Positions 45,661 through 57,745 of a stretch of DNA of 64,000 nt are shown piece after piece (position 1 is the first letter of the stretch; each line of letters begins with the position of its first letter). Under the pieces are notes generated by a model. It worked only from the letters and a program-made list of their open reading frames with translations, was not told the DNA's origin and did no database searches. Source of the DNA: Planctomycetota bacterium (GTDB taxonomy: Bacteria; Planctomycetota; UBA1135; GCA-002686595); contig JACKHS010000001.1 in the NCBI GenBank assembly GCA_020638875.1, positions 1 through 64,000 on the forward strand. The letters are read 5' to 3'. The position numbers and the translations under genes were made by a program.

Positions 45661-46643
45661 GGGTCGGGGGTCGGAGGTCGGGGGGCGGGGGGCGGGGGGA
45701 GTCCTGGAGCTCGGGTTCGAGCAGAGGCGAGGCGGAGCGCGCGGGGGCCCCGGCGTCCGCCTCGGCCCGCCGTCACCGCCGCCCCGAGGCCGGCCCTCTG
45801 CGAGGGCCTCGGGGCGACGGTGACGGCAGACCGAGGCGGACGCCGGGGCGACGCGGGGGGCTGAGAATGGGAGTTCTCCGGGGGGTGAGGCGGGTGAAGG
45901 CTCGAGGCGCGAGCTGGAGGTTCGGGGAGGTGAGCGCTGGGCGGCGGGAGGGAGAGGTTCGGCGAGGTGAAGGTCGGGCGGGGGCGAAGCTGGGGCTTGG
46001 CGTGGGGAAGGCCGAGCTGCGGCGCGCTCGGGATCGTCACGAGGAGGGACCGGCGCTTGGGACGTGAGTCGCCTGGCTGCTGGTGAAGCCTTGGCGAGCG
46101 TGCTGAGCCTTGCGAGTTGCCGGTGATGCGGGCGAGCGGTGTACGAGCTGCAGGAGCTTCTCGAGGTCACGGAGCGCATGCAGGGCGTGACGCTGAGCGG
46201 CGCGAGGTGGAGCAGTGGCGCGTGCAGCGGAGCGCTCCCCGGCGAGCAGGTTCGCGCGCGGCGGGCGGAGTGCTGGCGGAGCGCCGACTAGTGGACTGCG
46301 AGCGATCCGTGGGGCTCGCGAGCGAGGCCCGAAGCGGATGCGAGCTGCGAGTGCGGGAGCCGCGGGACGCAGCGCGCAGGACGACTCGCGAAGCGACGCA
46401 CGACACGAGCTGCGGACGTGCGTCCACGTGCCATCGACGGTTGCGTCGAGACCGTCGACGACACCGGCGGCCAGATCGACGGCTCGTCGCCCATCGAAGA
46501 AGGGCTTCGGAGGAGTGACCAGCGGCATCCGCTGCGGTGTGGGGCCCTCGAACTCAGGTGAAGCAGCGGACCTGGCGAGGCTCCCAGGCGTCGCACCGGA
46601 GAAGGGACGCCGTCCTGGCGCGAAAGGACTTCTTCGACGGCGG
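45661..46643. other. Gene-poor, purine-rich stretch (left flank of RAYT)
   Basis: No ORF here has convincing protein character. It starts with a G-tract (45661-45700), then a block around GCTCGGGTTCGAGC (45709-45722) that recurs in inverted orientation at 48278-48291, then the 101-base hairpin at 45748-45848. The rest (45860-46643) is G/A-biased with lower GC and irregular base use, and looks like decayed or repeat-derived DNA. Confidence 0.7.
45748..45848. repeat. 101-base hairpin with 44-bp arms
   Basis: The arms at 45748-45791 and 45805-45848 pair at 41 of 44 positions around a 13-base loop. The block GGCGTCCGCCTCGG near the base also resembles GGCGTCCGCTTCGG inside the 167-bp foldback at 41182-41348, so the two may be related repeats. 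It is not a protein-coding sequence and has no U-tract. Confidence 0.85.
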
Positions 46644-47330
46644 CTAGATCGACATCGCTCGCAACGAGAGGCGGCCGTAGCGTCGGACGCACTCGAGGAG
46701 CTGCCAGCTCGGGGGGCTCACGTGCGCGTCGGGGTGACGCGAGTTCCAGTCGGGCTCGTGCGCGTGGTCGCGCCAGTGCTCGAAGTAGCGGCCGCTCGAG
46801 AAGAGGTCGGGCACCAGGCGGCCGCGCAGCAGGGTGCGGCCGGTCTCGTGCTTGTTGTGGTTGCAGAGCACGTAGCGGAGCGTGTGCCAGAGGTGGCGCA
46901 AGGAGCGGATCACCTCGGCGTGGAAGCGCGCGGCGAACACGCGGCCCCGGCGCCCCCAGCGCTTGTTCAAGCCGCGCGCGATGCGGCAGGTGAGCGACTT
47001 CATCGCGGCGGCCAGGCGAGCGGGGCTCGTCGCGCGCGCGAGCAGGTGCAAGTGGTCGCCCTGGATCGAGAACTGGAAGACGTCGAAGCCCTCGCGGCGG
47101 CGCACGGCGCGGATCGCCTCGGTGCAGACCTCGCCGCCGTCGACACCGCGCAAGGTCGGCAAGCCCTCGACGAGCTTGAGGGTGATGTGGAGGTGGTGGC
47201 TCTTGCAGACGTGCTCGCGGCGATCGTGGTGAATGGCGTCGGGCTTGGCCTTGCGACCGGCGCCCTGGCGCGCGCCGCCCCAGCGTTCGCGGGACATGAA
47301 GGCGAGGCTCTGCTGTTGCGTTCTCTCCAT
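46644..47330 (-). mobile_element. REP-associated (IS200-like, Y1/HUH) transposase, RAYT type
   Basis: 228 residues from ATG 47330 (MERTQQQSLAF), which has an AGAGG ribosome-binding site; a longer frame begins at ATG 47390, but that codon sits in a hairpin without a binding site. RWGGARQGAGRKAKP is the typical RAYT N-terminal motif. HHLHITLKL is the first beta-strand, and QGDHLHLLA contains the HUH metal motif. The catalytic Tyr is expected in the helix around LRYVLCNHNKH. RAYTs are single-copy, domesticated transposases linked to mobilisation of palindromic REP sequences. Strong hairpins lie on both sides, consistent with such elements. Confidence 0.88.
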
Positions 47331-47384
47331 GCCTCTAAGACGTGCGGGGCGCGGATAGGTTTGCCGATACCTCTCGAAAACGTG

Positions 47385-47403
47385 CTCCATTCGCTGAATG
47401 GAG
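47385..47403. repeat. Short hairpin at the RAYT upstream end
   Basis: CTCCATTC (47385-47392), loop GCT, GAATGGAG (47396-47403): a perfect 8-bp stem, immediately followed by the larger hairpin at 47409-47458. Such hairpins beside a RAYT are candidates for its recognition sites. Confidence 0.75.
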
Positions 47404-47408
47404 ACCGA

Positions 47409-47458
47409 CTTGAATCTCGCGCTCTTCGCGCTGCGCGCGGAAGAGCGCGAGATTCAAG
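47409..47458. repeat. Perfect 19-bp inverted repeat beside RAYT (REP candidate)
   Basis: CTTGAATCTCGCGCTCTTC (47409-47427) and its exact complement (47440-47458) flank a 12-base loop of mostly GC. It lies 79 bases from the preferred start of the transposase. Perfect pairing over 19 bases by chance is very unlikely in this length of sequence. Confidence 0.85.
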
Positions 47459-49604
47459 ATCGCTCGAGCGGCGCCGCGCAGCGGCGCTGCGCTCGAGCGT
47501 TCGAAGGCGGGTCAGGCTTGGCAGCTACGGTTCGAGCGAGCGGCAACGTGCGCGTCGTCCGCTCTCGACGACTCGCGGTCGAACGGCTCGAAGATCTGGC
47601 GAGGTCTCCTGAACGTTCGCATCGAGCTGCCGCTCCGTCGGACACCTCGAGGCAGCACGGCCAGCGCGGGCTCTCTCGCCTGTCCAGCAGCGCGCTGCTC
47701 GCCCACATGACGCGCAGCGGCTGGAGGCCCATCGACTCTCCACCTCGCACGAACTTGCTCGACACCTCGCCGTCGCACTTCTCATGGCCCGCAGACATCC
47801 CTGCGATCGGGCACGCCAAGCCGCCGCCCCGGTGGACGCCTCCGGGCCCCACAGCCGGCGCGCGCGCTCTCTCCGCTCCAGCCAATCGCTTCTCGAACTC
47901 ACGACGCGCACGAGCTCTCTGTGCATCGGCTCGCCAGGTCGCTCCAGGTCCATCCGCACCTCGCCGTCGCGTCTCGATGGCTCTGCGACATCGCTTCGAA
48001 CCATCGCGCCGAACTTCTCCGCCGCTGGACGCCTTCGAAGCAGCACGACCGACTCGAGCGCGCTCGCCTCTCCTGCGGAGCGCCTCTCGCGCAAGGCGCG
48101 TCTCTCGCCGACGGCTCGCAAGGCTCGGAGTGCAGCGGCTCCCTGCCTCGCGGCAAGTCGCTCGACGCCGCCACGTCGAACGCAACGAAGGCGCAGCGCA
48201 TCGCTCCGAGCAAACCCGCCGAACCTCTCCGCCCTCCAACTCCAGACCCCGCCCCCCGCCCGCTCCGCCCACGTCCTGCTCGAACCCGAGCCCAGAGCTC
48301 TCTCCCCCACTCCCCCACACCCCCCCCCCCCCCCACCCCCCCCCCAACACCCACCTCCCATCCACCACCACATCCGCCCGCTCCCCCGGCGGATACATCG
48401 CCTCGAACGCCTCCTGCGCCGGCAGATACCTCCGCCGCGTTCGCTCCACCTCCTCCTGCCCACCCAGCGGCAGCTCCCGCGCCGCGACGCGCTTCAGACA
48501 CACCTCGCTCGGCACGTCCAGGTACACCACGCGCTCCAGGTGTGCCTTCACCCGCGGGTGCAGCAGGAACAAGCCTTCCACCAGCACCACCGCGCCCTCC
48601 CCGATCACCCGCTCCCGCTCCCGCCCGCGCCCCGCGCGCACCGCCTTCCCCGCGGCCAGCGGCTCCAACACCTCCTCGATCAACCCCTCCACGTCCCACG
48701 CCCGCACCAGGTGCTCGTGCGCCTCCAACCCTTCCGCCTGCGCGCCGCCCTCGCGCAGCCAGTCGTCCAGCGAGACCACCACCGCCTCGCGCCCGAGCGC
48801 CGCCAACACCTGCGCCGCGTCGCGCGCCCAGAGGGTCTTGCCGCTGCCCGAACGCCCCGTCACGCCGACGATCCGCGGCCCGCGCGCCTCGGCTCCCACG
48901 CCCACGCGCTCGAGCACGGCGCGGATCCAGCGCGCGCGACCGCGCAGCCGCGGCAGGAGCTCGAGGAAGTCGCGGATCTCGGCGTCGGCCTCGACCACTT
49001 CGCCCGCGGGCGCGAAGCCGCCCAACAGGTGCACGTGCGGGAGCGCGTTCGCGTGCGCGGCGAGACAGTCGCCGCGGCGGTCGCCCACCATCACCGCGCT
49101 GCGCGTGCCGAAGGTCAGCAGCAGGTCCTCGATCATGTCCGCCTTGTCGCGGATGCCGGGCGAGTCGAGGCAGCGCCCCTCGGCGACGTACTCGCGCAGG
49201 CCCATGTCCTCCATCGCCGCGTCGAGGTAGCCGCGCGAGCAGTTGCTCGCGATGCCCATCGGCACGCCGAGCTCGCGCAGCTCCTCGAGCACGTCGCGCA
49301 CCCCGGGCAACAGCGCGGCCTGACCGGCCTGCAGGGCGAAGTGCTCCTCCTCGACGCAGCGCGCCTGCACGAGCGCGCGCTGGGCGGGCGCGAGGTCGGC
49401 GAAGAGCTCGGCGAAGCCCTGGTCGAGCGGGAGGCCGACGAGCGCCATCCACTCGGCCGCGGTGGGCAGCTCGCGCTCGAGGCCGAGCTCGGCGAAGGCG
49501 CGGCGCGCGCCGACGCGCGCGGCGGGGATCCAGAAGCGGTCGGTCGCGAGCAACGTGCCGTCGAGGTCGAACAGCACGGCGTCGAAGGGGATGGGCTCCG
49601 GCAT
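47454..49604 (-). CDS. HAD-like phosphatase fused to uridine-kinase-like P-loop kinase, with read-through C-terminus
   Basis: Residues 1-215 are a HAD-superfamily hydrolase: nucleophile FDLDGT (about 12-17), SNCSRGY motif II, motif IV GDRRGDC. Residues 243-418 are a P-loop kinase with GRSGSGKT (250-257), DDWLREGG, VLVEGLFLLHP and REL, as in uridine kinase/phosphoribulokinase-like enzymes. The HAD part is similar to pyrimidine nucleotide or phosphoglycolate phosphatases; a phosphorylation/dephosphorylation pair on one substrate is possible. The domain ends near residue 418 (about 48348) at DVVVDGRW; beyond this, about 298 residues of Gly/Arg/Ser-rich translation follow until a stop at 47454. 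The natural stop may be lost by a shift in the C-tract. Confidence 0.8.
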   Translation of the reverse strand: MPEPIPFDAVLFDLDGTLLATDRFWIPAARVGARRAFAELGLERELPTAAEWMALVGLPLDQGFAELFADLAPAQRALVQARCVEEEHFALQAGQAALLPGVRDVLEELRELGVPMGIASNCSRGYLDAAMEDMGLREYVAEGRCLDSPGIRDKADMIEDLLLTFGTRSAVMVGDRRGDCLAAHANALPHVHLLGGFAPAGEVVEADAEIRDFLELLPRLRGRARWIRAVLERVGVGAEARGPRIVGVTGRSGSGKTLWARDAAQVLAALGREAVVVSLDDWLREGGAQAEGLEAHEHLVRAWDVEGLIEEVLEPLAAGKAVRAGRGRERERVIGEGAVVLVEGLFLLHPRVKAHLERVVYLDVPSEVCLKRVAARELPLGGQEEVERTRRRYLPAQEAFEAMYPPGERADVVVDGRWVLGGGWGGGGVWGSGGESSGLGFEQDVGGAGGGRGLELEGGEVRRVCSERCAAPSLRSTWRRRATCREAGSRCTPSLASRRRETRLAREALRRRGERARVGRAASKASSGGEVRRDGSKRCRRAIETRRRGADGPGATWRADAQRARARREFEKRLAGAERARAPAVGPGGVHRGGGLACPIAGMSAGHEKCDGEVSSKFVRGGESMGLQPLRVMWASSALLDRRESPRWPCCLEVSDGAAARCERSGDLARSSSRSTASRRERTTRTLPLARTVAAKPDPPSNARAQRRCAAPLERS
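47459..48347. other. Pyrimidine-rich stretch (right flank of RAYT), overlapping the 3' part of the kinase-fusion frame
   Basis: On the plus strand this stretch is C/T-biased, the opposite of the left flank; no ORF in it looks like a real protein. It contains C-runs up to 16 bases (48319-48350) and, at 48278-48291, the reverse complement of the GCTCGGGTTCGAGC block found at 45709-45722. On the minus strand it is read in-frame as an extension of the phosphatase-kinase gene, but the encoded residues are Arg/Gly/Ser-rich and without domain character. Confidence 0.65.
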
Positions 49605-49668
49605 GAGGGGCGCATGCTACCGAGAACGCGTGCGCCGGGCGCGGCACCTCGGGCCGCGCGCGAGCGAG

Positions 49669-49712
49669 GTCGACGACGGAGCGCCGCGCGCGCGGCGCGG
49701 CGCCCCGTCGAC
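49669..49712. terminator. Terminator-like hairpin 3' of the lectin-dehydrogenase gene
   Basis: GTCGAC...(49669) and GTCGAC (ending 49712) enclose the self-complementary GCGCCGCGCGCGCGGCGC (49681-49698). It lies immediately after the stop at 49715 on the minus strand. There is no U-tract. Confidence 0.4.
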
Positions 49713-49714
49713 GT

Positions 49715-52700
49715 TCAGCGGATCGAGAGCGTGAGGCCGTCCGAGAGGTTCACCGAGGTGCCGCCGCCGGCGACGTCGCGGAACCAGTACTGGAAGTGCC
49801 ACGTCTCGCCGACGTGCAGCGCGTCGCCGGGCGCGCTCGTGAAGTCGACCGCCTGGGTCGCCACGCCGCCGCTCGCGACCACGACCGGGAAGCGCACGAC
49901 CGCGCCACCGACGCACCGCAGGCCGTTGTAGAAGGGCACGCCCGCGCCGCCGTTGACCTGGTTCTGGCCGGCGAAGAAGACGCCCGGGCCGTTCGGCACC
50001 GGCTGCGCGTCGAGCACGAGCGCGTTCTGCGCGAGCACGCACTGGCCGTTGGCGCCGAGGTGCGCCGGCGCGCCGGTCGAGTTGACCGTCGCCGAGCAGA
50101 AGCTCACGCCCGCGCAGTCGCACGAGTCCGGCAGGCCGTTGCCGTCGAGGTCGCGCTCGACGCCGCTCGCGACGTCGCACGCGTCGTCGACGCCGTTCTG
50201 GTTGCAGTCCCAGCCGGGCGTCGCGGAGACGCGCAGGATGCGCCCGCCCGCGGCGATCGGGTTCGGCCCGGCGTCGTCGTACAGCGTCGTCATGTAGAGC
50301 CCGTCCGGTCCGGCCGCCAGACCGACCGACGTCTCGCGCCCCTGGCCGACGTACTCCATCAACGTGAACGGGCCGCCGACGAGGTCGCCGTTGGCGTCGA
50401 ACACGAACTCGGTGACGCGCTTGCCGAGCGCCTGCCCGCCGGGCGCGTAGGTCGGCCCGGACTCGCTGACGAAGGCGTGGCCCTGCTTCTCGGCCGGGAA
50501 GCCGCTGCCGCCGAAGGTCTCGGGCTGCACGAACGCGATCGACACCGGCCCGTGCGCGGGGTTCCAGGTGTAGAGCGCGAAGGTGCTCATGCTCGCGTCG
50601 CTGCCGTTCCAGCCGAAGTTGCGCCCGGGCAGCACCTTGCCGATGCGGTCCACGGAGGGCCCGTTCTCGACGGTGTACTGGCGCCCGTCGAGCGCGCGCC
50701 ACGCGCCGCCGAACGGGTTGCGCACGCCGTAGGCGTAGACGTAGTCGCGCGCGGAGATGCCGTCGCCCGCGTCGTAGAACGGGTTGTTGGTCGCCGGCGT
50801 GCCGTCCAGGTTGATGCGCAGGATCTTGCCGCGGAACGAGGACAGGTTCTGCGCGGTGCTGGTCGTGAAGCCGTCGCCCATGTGCACCAGCAGCTTGCTG
50901 CCGGGGTGCATCGTGAGCGTCGAGATGAAGTGCGACTGGCCCTGCGACTCGCCGGGCATGTTCAGGATCGTCGTCGCGCTCGCCGCGGTGCGGCCGCCGT
51001 CGTTGCTCGTGAAGCGCACGACCTTCGGATAGTGCGTGCCGGGGCTCGACGGCGAGTCGTACAGCATCGACACGAACACGTCGCCGCTCACCGGATCGAC
51101 CGCGATGCCCGAGACGCCCTGCTCGCCGCTGCCGGGGAAGAGCCCGGTCGGGTTGTAGTCGAGCAGGCCGCTCGCGAAGGTGCCGACCGTGCCGTCGCGC
51201 GCGATCACCTTCACCTGCCCGTAGAGCTCGGTGACGTACAGGAACGGCGCGTCGGGCTCGGGGCCGGCGCCGGGCTTGAAGCACAGGTGCACCGGCAGCT
51301 CGAGGCCGGTCGCGAAGACCTCGACCTCGTAACCGGGCTGCCGCAGCGACCACGGCAACGCCGGACCGCGCGACAGGCTGCCGAAGGTCGGCGTGGTCTG
51401 CGCCGCGCTGGCCGCGTAGCTCGACCCGCCGGAGGCCATCCACCAGTACGCCGCCTGGCCGGGCGCGAGGTTCACGGCCGGCAGCAGCAGCGTGTGCCGC
51501 ACGCACTCGTCGTCGTAGAACGCGAGGTCGCTCGCCGGCAGCGCGAGCCCGGTCGAGCCGCCGCTCAGCACCGCGCGCACCTCGACGTCCGCGCCGAGCG
51601 CCGCGGGGTTGGTGACCGTGTTCTGCACGCCGTCGAGCCCCGCGATCTGCAGCAGCATCCCGCGGCCGGGGTGGTCGAGGCGCAACACGGGCGGCGAGGC
51701 GCCGGCCGGCAGCACGACGTCCGCGCCGCCGCCGGCCTGCGTCCAGCGCAGCGCCGGGGCGTCGACCACGTCGGCCGCGACGAGCGGGAACACGTTCGAG
51801 GCGGAGCCGGTGTTGAACACGCGTTGCCCGTAGGGACCCCACTCGGTGCCGGCGTCGCCGCTGTCGTCGCGGTGCCGCGCGCGCAGCAGGTACGTGCGAC
51901 CGGGCTGCAGCTCGCTCGCGCCCGCGTGCGAGCCCTCGAACAGGCCGTCGGCGAGGTGCACGTGGATCTTGTTCACGCCCGTCGCACAGGTCGCGGCCCA
52001 CACGCGCTCGAAGGGCGAGGTGGTCCACAGCTCGAAGTCGCTGCAGAGGTGCTGGTCGCCGGCGTCGGGGTCCATGAAGGGCGACGTCTCCATGTGCACG
52101 TCGCCGGGGTTCACGACCATCCAGTCGACCGCGGGCTCGGTGATCGCCGGCTGCAGCGGCGACTGGTTGCCGCTGCCGGCCACGAAGTCCTCGTCGAAGG
52201 CGAACGACAGCACGTCGTGCGACTCGTTCAGGCCGCCCGTGGCGGCGGTGAAGCCGATCCACGCGCGCTCGCTCGCCAGGTTCAGCGTCGTCGCGAGGTC
52301 CAGCGCGACGACGAGCACCGGGTTCACCAGGTCGTCGACGTAGACCGCGAGGCTCCCCGGAGCGTACGCGACGCGCGCCTGGTGCACCGCGCCGCTGGAG
52401 AAGGCCGGCACCGCGGCGGTGACGCCCAGCGCCGCGCTCTCGAGCGCCGAGTTCGGGCCCGTGCCCTGCGTGTGCACGCCGATGTGCGGCACGCCGCCGT
52501 CCCCGATCGCGCCGGCCGAGCAGGAACCGTTGGCGAAGGTGTCGAACTCGACGGCCACGCTGTTCACGATGCCGTGGTACCCGAGCTCACAGCCGCCGCC
52601 GCCGAGCGCGTTCACCGCGCTGTTCTGCACGACGAACGCGAAGCCGTCGGCGCCCGGTCCGCCCTGGAGCTGGAACTGGAAGTCCGCCACCCAAGGCGTG

Positions 52701-52909
52701 CTGACGCGCTGCGCGCTCTGGAACCACGCGGCGCCGGTCTCGTCGTTCGCCGGGTTGGTGAGGCGCAGGAAGTTGCCCGCGACGTAGGCGCTGCCGACGA
52801 CCTCGACGCCGAGCGGCACGCTGAAGTCGCTGTACTGGAGGTCGGCGAGCGCGGCGCTCGGCAGGACGGCGGCCAGGAGGAGCCCGCGCAGGGCGAAGTG
52901 CTGGGTCAT
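49715..52909 (-). CDS. Exported L-type-lectin/PQQ-glucose-dehydrogenase-like protein with tail module
   Basis: 1064 residues from ATG 52909 (MTQHFALRG), with a signal peptide to about residue 22. Residues 25-215 are an L-type (legume) lectin-like domain (DFQFQLQGGPGADGFAFVVQN, VEFDTFANG, ERAWIGFTAATGG). About 480-880 is a soluble glucose/sorbosone dehydrogenase-type propeller (FATGLELPVHLCF, GEQGVSGIAVDP, HMGDGFTTST, KILRINLDGTPATNNPF, YGVRNPFGGA, NFGWNG). Near residue 901 is a calcium-binding EF-like stretch (DCNQNGVDDACDVASG, then DLDGNGLPDSCD), followed by the tail module from about 940 (VNSTGAPAHL, NGLRCVGGAVVRF, FRDVAGG). The propeller would use PQQ to oxidise sugars; the lectin could hold the polysaccharide. 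The longer frame to 55795 is a shadow of the kinase gene. Confidence 0.9.
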   Translation of the reverse strand: MTQHFALRGLLLAAVLPSAALADLQYSDFSVPLGVEVVGSAYVAGNFLRLTNPANDETGAAWFQSAQRVSTPWVADFQFQLQGGPGADGFAFVVQNSAVNALGGGGCELGYHGIVNSVAVEFDTFANGSCSAGAIGDGGVPHIGVHTQGTGPNSALESAALGVTAAVPAFSSGAVHQARVAYAPGSLAVYVDDLVNPVLVVALDLATTLNLASERAWIGFTAATGGLNESHDVLSFAFDEDFVAGSGNQSPLQPAITEPAVDWMVVNPGDVHMETSPFMDPDAGDQHLCSDFELWTTSPFERVWAATCATGVNKIHVHLADGLFEGSHAGASELQPGRTYLLRARHRDDSGDAGTEWGPYGQRVFNTGSASNVFPLVAADVVDAPALRWTQAGGGADVVLPAGASPPVLRLDHPGRGMLLQIAGLDGVQNTVTNPAALGADVEVRAVLSGGSTGLALPASDLAFYDDECVRHTLLLPAVNLAPGQAAYWWMASGGSSYAASAAQTTPTFGSLSRGPALPWSLRQPGYEVEVFATGLELPVHLCFKPGAGPEPDAPFLYVTELYGQVKVIARDGTVGTFASGLLDYNPTGLFPGSGEQGVSGIAVDPVSGDVFVSMLYDSPSSPGTHYPKVVRFTSNDGGRTAASATTILNMPGESQGQSHFISTLTMHPGSKLLVHMGDGFTTSTAQNLSSFRGKILRINLDGTPATNNPFYDAGDGISARDYVYAYGVRNPFGGAWRALDGRQYTVENGPSVDRIGKVLPGRNFGWNGSDASMSTFALYTWNPAHGPVSIAFVQPETFGGSGFPAEKQGHAFVSESGPTYAPGGQALGKRVTEFVFDANGDLVGGPFTLMEYVGQGRETSVGLAAGPDGLYMTTLYDDAGPNPIAAGGRILRVSATPGWDCNQNGVDDACDVASGVERDLDGNGLPDSCDCAGVSFCSATVNSTGAPAHLGANGQCVLAQNALVLDAQPVPNGPGVFFAGQNQVNGGAGVPFYNGLRCVGGAVVRFPVVVASGGVATQAVDFTSAPGDALHVGETWHFQYWFRDVAGGGTSVNLSDGLTLSIR

Positions 52910-53086
52910 GGTGCTGGGGAGGGTCGGGCGAGCGAGGACTCCGAATCTACGCGCGGCGCGGCGAAGCCGCCATGCGCGAGGCCCGACGCTCCCGCGCCGA
53001 CGCGGCCCGGCGCCGAGTTGCCGCGCCCGGCCCACGCGTTCGGGAGGCGCCCCCGCTACCATGCCGGCGCCCACGCGGCCCCAGCC

Positions 53087-56088
<3,002 letters not shown>

Positions 56089-56095
<7 letters not shown>

Positions 56096-57516
56096 GGCGT
56101 CAGGAACGAGTACTCGGCCGAGCTGCGCGAGATCGTGTGCGTGCGGTCGCCGTCGCTGTTGAGGCCCTCCCACTCGTTGAGGCAGGCCTGCATCATCGCG
56201 CGGCACTCCTCGTCGCCGCCCCAGCCCGTGTTGGCCGCGCACGGCATGCACAGCAGCTCGCGCGTCTGCGCGATCATGTCGTCGAGCGAGACGAGCTCGC
56301 CCGTGCCGAAGCGGTCGATCCAGACCGTGCGCCCGGCGAGCGGCCCGCAGTGGTAGTTGAGGTTCGCCGCCGCGAACTGCTTCGAGAGCTGGTACGCGAG
56401 CACGCCGTACGACGACGTGGCCAGGTAGTCGGAGAGGCGCCAGAACTCGTCGCAGAACGGCGCGGCCTCGTCGAGCAGGAACAGCGTCTGGTCGGCGAGC
56501 TCGGGCTCGGCGTAGGTGTAGAAGGTGCGCAGGCACAGGTCGTTGAGCACCTGGCGCCACAGCGGGTCGCACTGGCACAGCTCGAGGTCGCCGGTGTACT
56601 GCCAGTGGCCGACGCCCACGGTGAGGTCGGGGCCTTCCGAGTTCGACAGGAACGCCGCGCCGAAGTCGACCACCGCCTCGGGGCCGTCGGCCACGACGGC
56701 GACGGGGCTCGGCCGCGTCGGCAGCCAGCGCCCGAGCGTCTCCTCCTCGACGTAGCCGGGCGGCGGCGCGATCGAGGACACGACGTGCGTGAGGCCGTCG
56801 CGGTCGCGCAGGGCGACGTACTCGCCGTTCTCGTCGCTGAAGACCTCGCTCACGCCGCAGTCCGACTCGAGCCGCACCTTCCAGCCCGCGAGCGGCCCCT
56901 CCTCGGGGATGTCGTCGAGCACGCCGTTGGCGTTGTAGTCGTAGAACACCTTGCCGCGGATCGCGGTCAGCGGCGCGCCCGCGTGGAAGGTCACGCCGAG
57001 TCCGTTCGTCAGGTTGAACGTCGTCCCGCACGGCCCGCCCGCGTCGCGGTACCAGCCCTGGAAGAAGTACGTGCAGCCGGCCGTGAAGTGCATCGACGGC
57101 ACGAAGTGCGTCTGCGACCACGCGACGAGGCCGGGGCCCTCGTGGAAGGCGCCGCTCGCGTCCGACTGGTGCGCGGGGAAGCGCGAGATCGCGCGCGGGC
57201 CGGGCGACACGCAGCGCACGCCGTCGCCGAACGGCAGCAGCAGCTGCCCGCCGCCGACGAACACGATCCCGAACTGCCCGGGGTTCAGGTTCGACACCGT
57301 CAGCACGAGGTCGTCCGCGCCCGCGTCCGCGCTGCCCGAGCCGAGCAGGGTCGCGCCGACACCGGTGGAGTTGACGCACCCCGTGTCGTCGGCGGGCACC
57401 GCGCAGGGCGCGGCCATGCCGTCGTGACAGGTGCAGAACACGGTGCCGATGGAGTCGCCCGCGGCGAGCGGGCCGGACGCGGCCACGACGGTGGCCCATA
57501 GCAGGTGGAGATTCAT
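56089..57516 (-). CDS. Exported protein with N-terminal tail-like module and SdrD B-like domain
   Basis: 475 residues, signal peptide 1-19 (ending PLAAG). The Cys-rich module lies at the N-terminus (about 35-178: FCTCHDG.AAPC, CVNSTGVGATL, FGDGVRCVSP, WYRDAGGPCGTTFNLTNG) instead of the C-terminus. It is followed by an SdrD B/Cna-B-like Ig domain (IRGKVFYDYNANGVLDDIPEEGPLAGW..., about 188-275), then a Cys-rich region of about 190 residues with several aromatic and acidic patches (CQCDPLWRQ, YHCGPL, CMPCAANTGWGGDEEC). The last part was not recognised. Start ATG 57516; the longer frame to 57963 is noncoding Arg-rich. Confidence 0.82.
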
Positions 57517-57677
57517 CGTCGAGGGCGCGCGGGGACGAGTGGGGACGAGGCGCCCCGTGCGTTGCGTGCAGGATAGCAGGCCCTTCTCCGCGTGCTCGTG
57601 AATCGGGGCGCGCCACCCCTGCGCGCCCATTGCGGAGGCGGCGGACCGCTTCTCCCGGCGGCCGCACGCAGGCGAAC

Positions 57678-57705
57678 GGGCCGGCGAGCGCTGGCTCGCC
57701 GGCCC
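57678..57705 (-). terminator. Perfect 12-bp hairpin after the cytochrome gene
   Basis: GGGCCGGCGAGC (57678-57689), loop GCTG, GCTCGCCGGCCC (57694-57705). It lies 41 bases beyond the stop of the cytochrome gene (57746, minus) and before the next gene's start at 57516. It probably terminates the cytochrome transcript; no U-tract. Confidence 0.6.
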
Positions 57706-57745
57706 GATTCGGAGGCGCGGGGGCGCGCGCGGGAGCCCGCGCCGC

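Noticed and set aside
45709..45722. tRNA T-arm (GGTTCGAGC)
   Set aside because: The flanking bases do not form the required 5-bp stem with a 7-base loop, and there is no acceptor, D or anticodon arm.
46037..46692. Small ORFs left of the RAYT on the minus strand
   Set aside because: Their translations are Arg/Ser/Ala-rich without secondary-structure or domain character, and no binding sites are visible.
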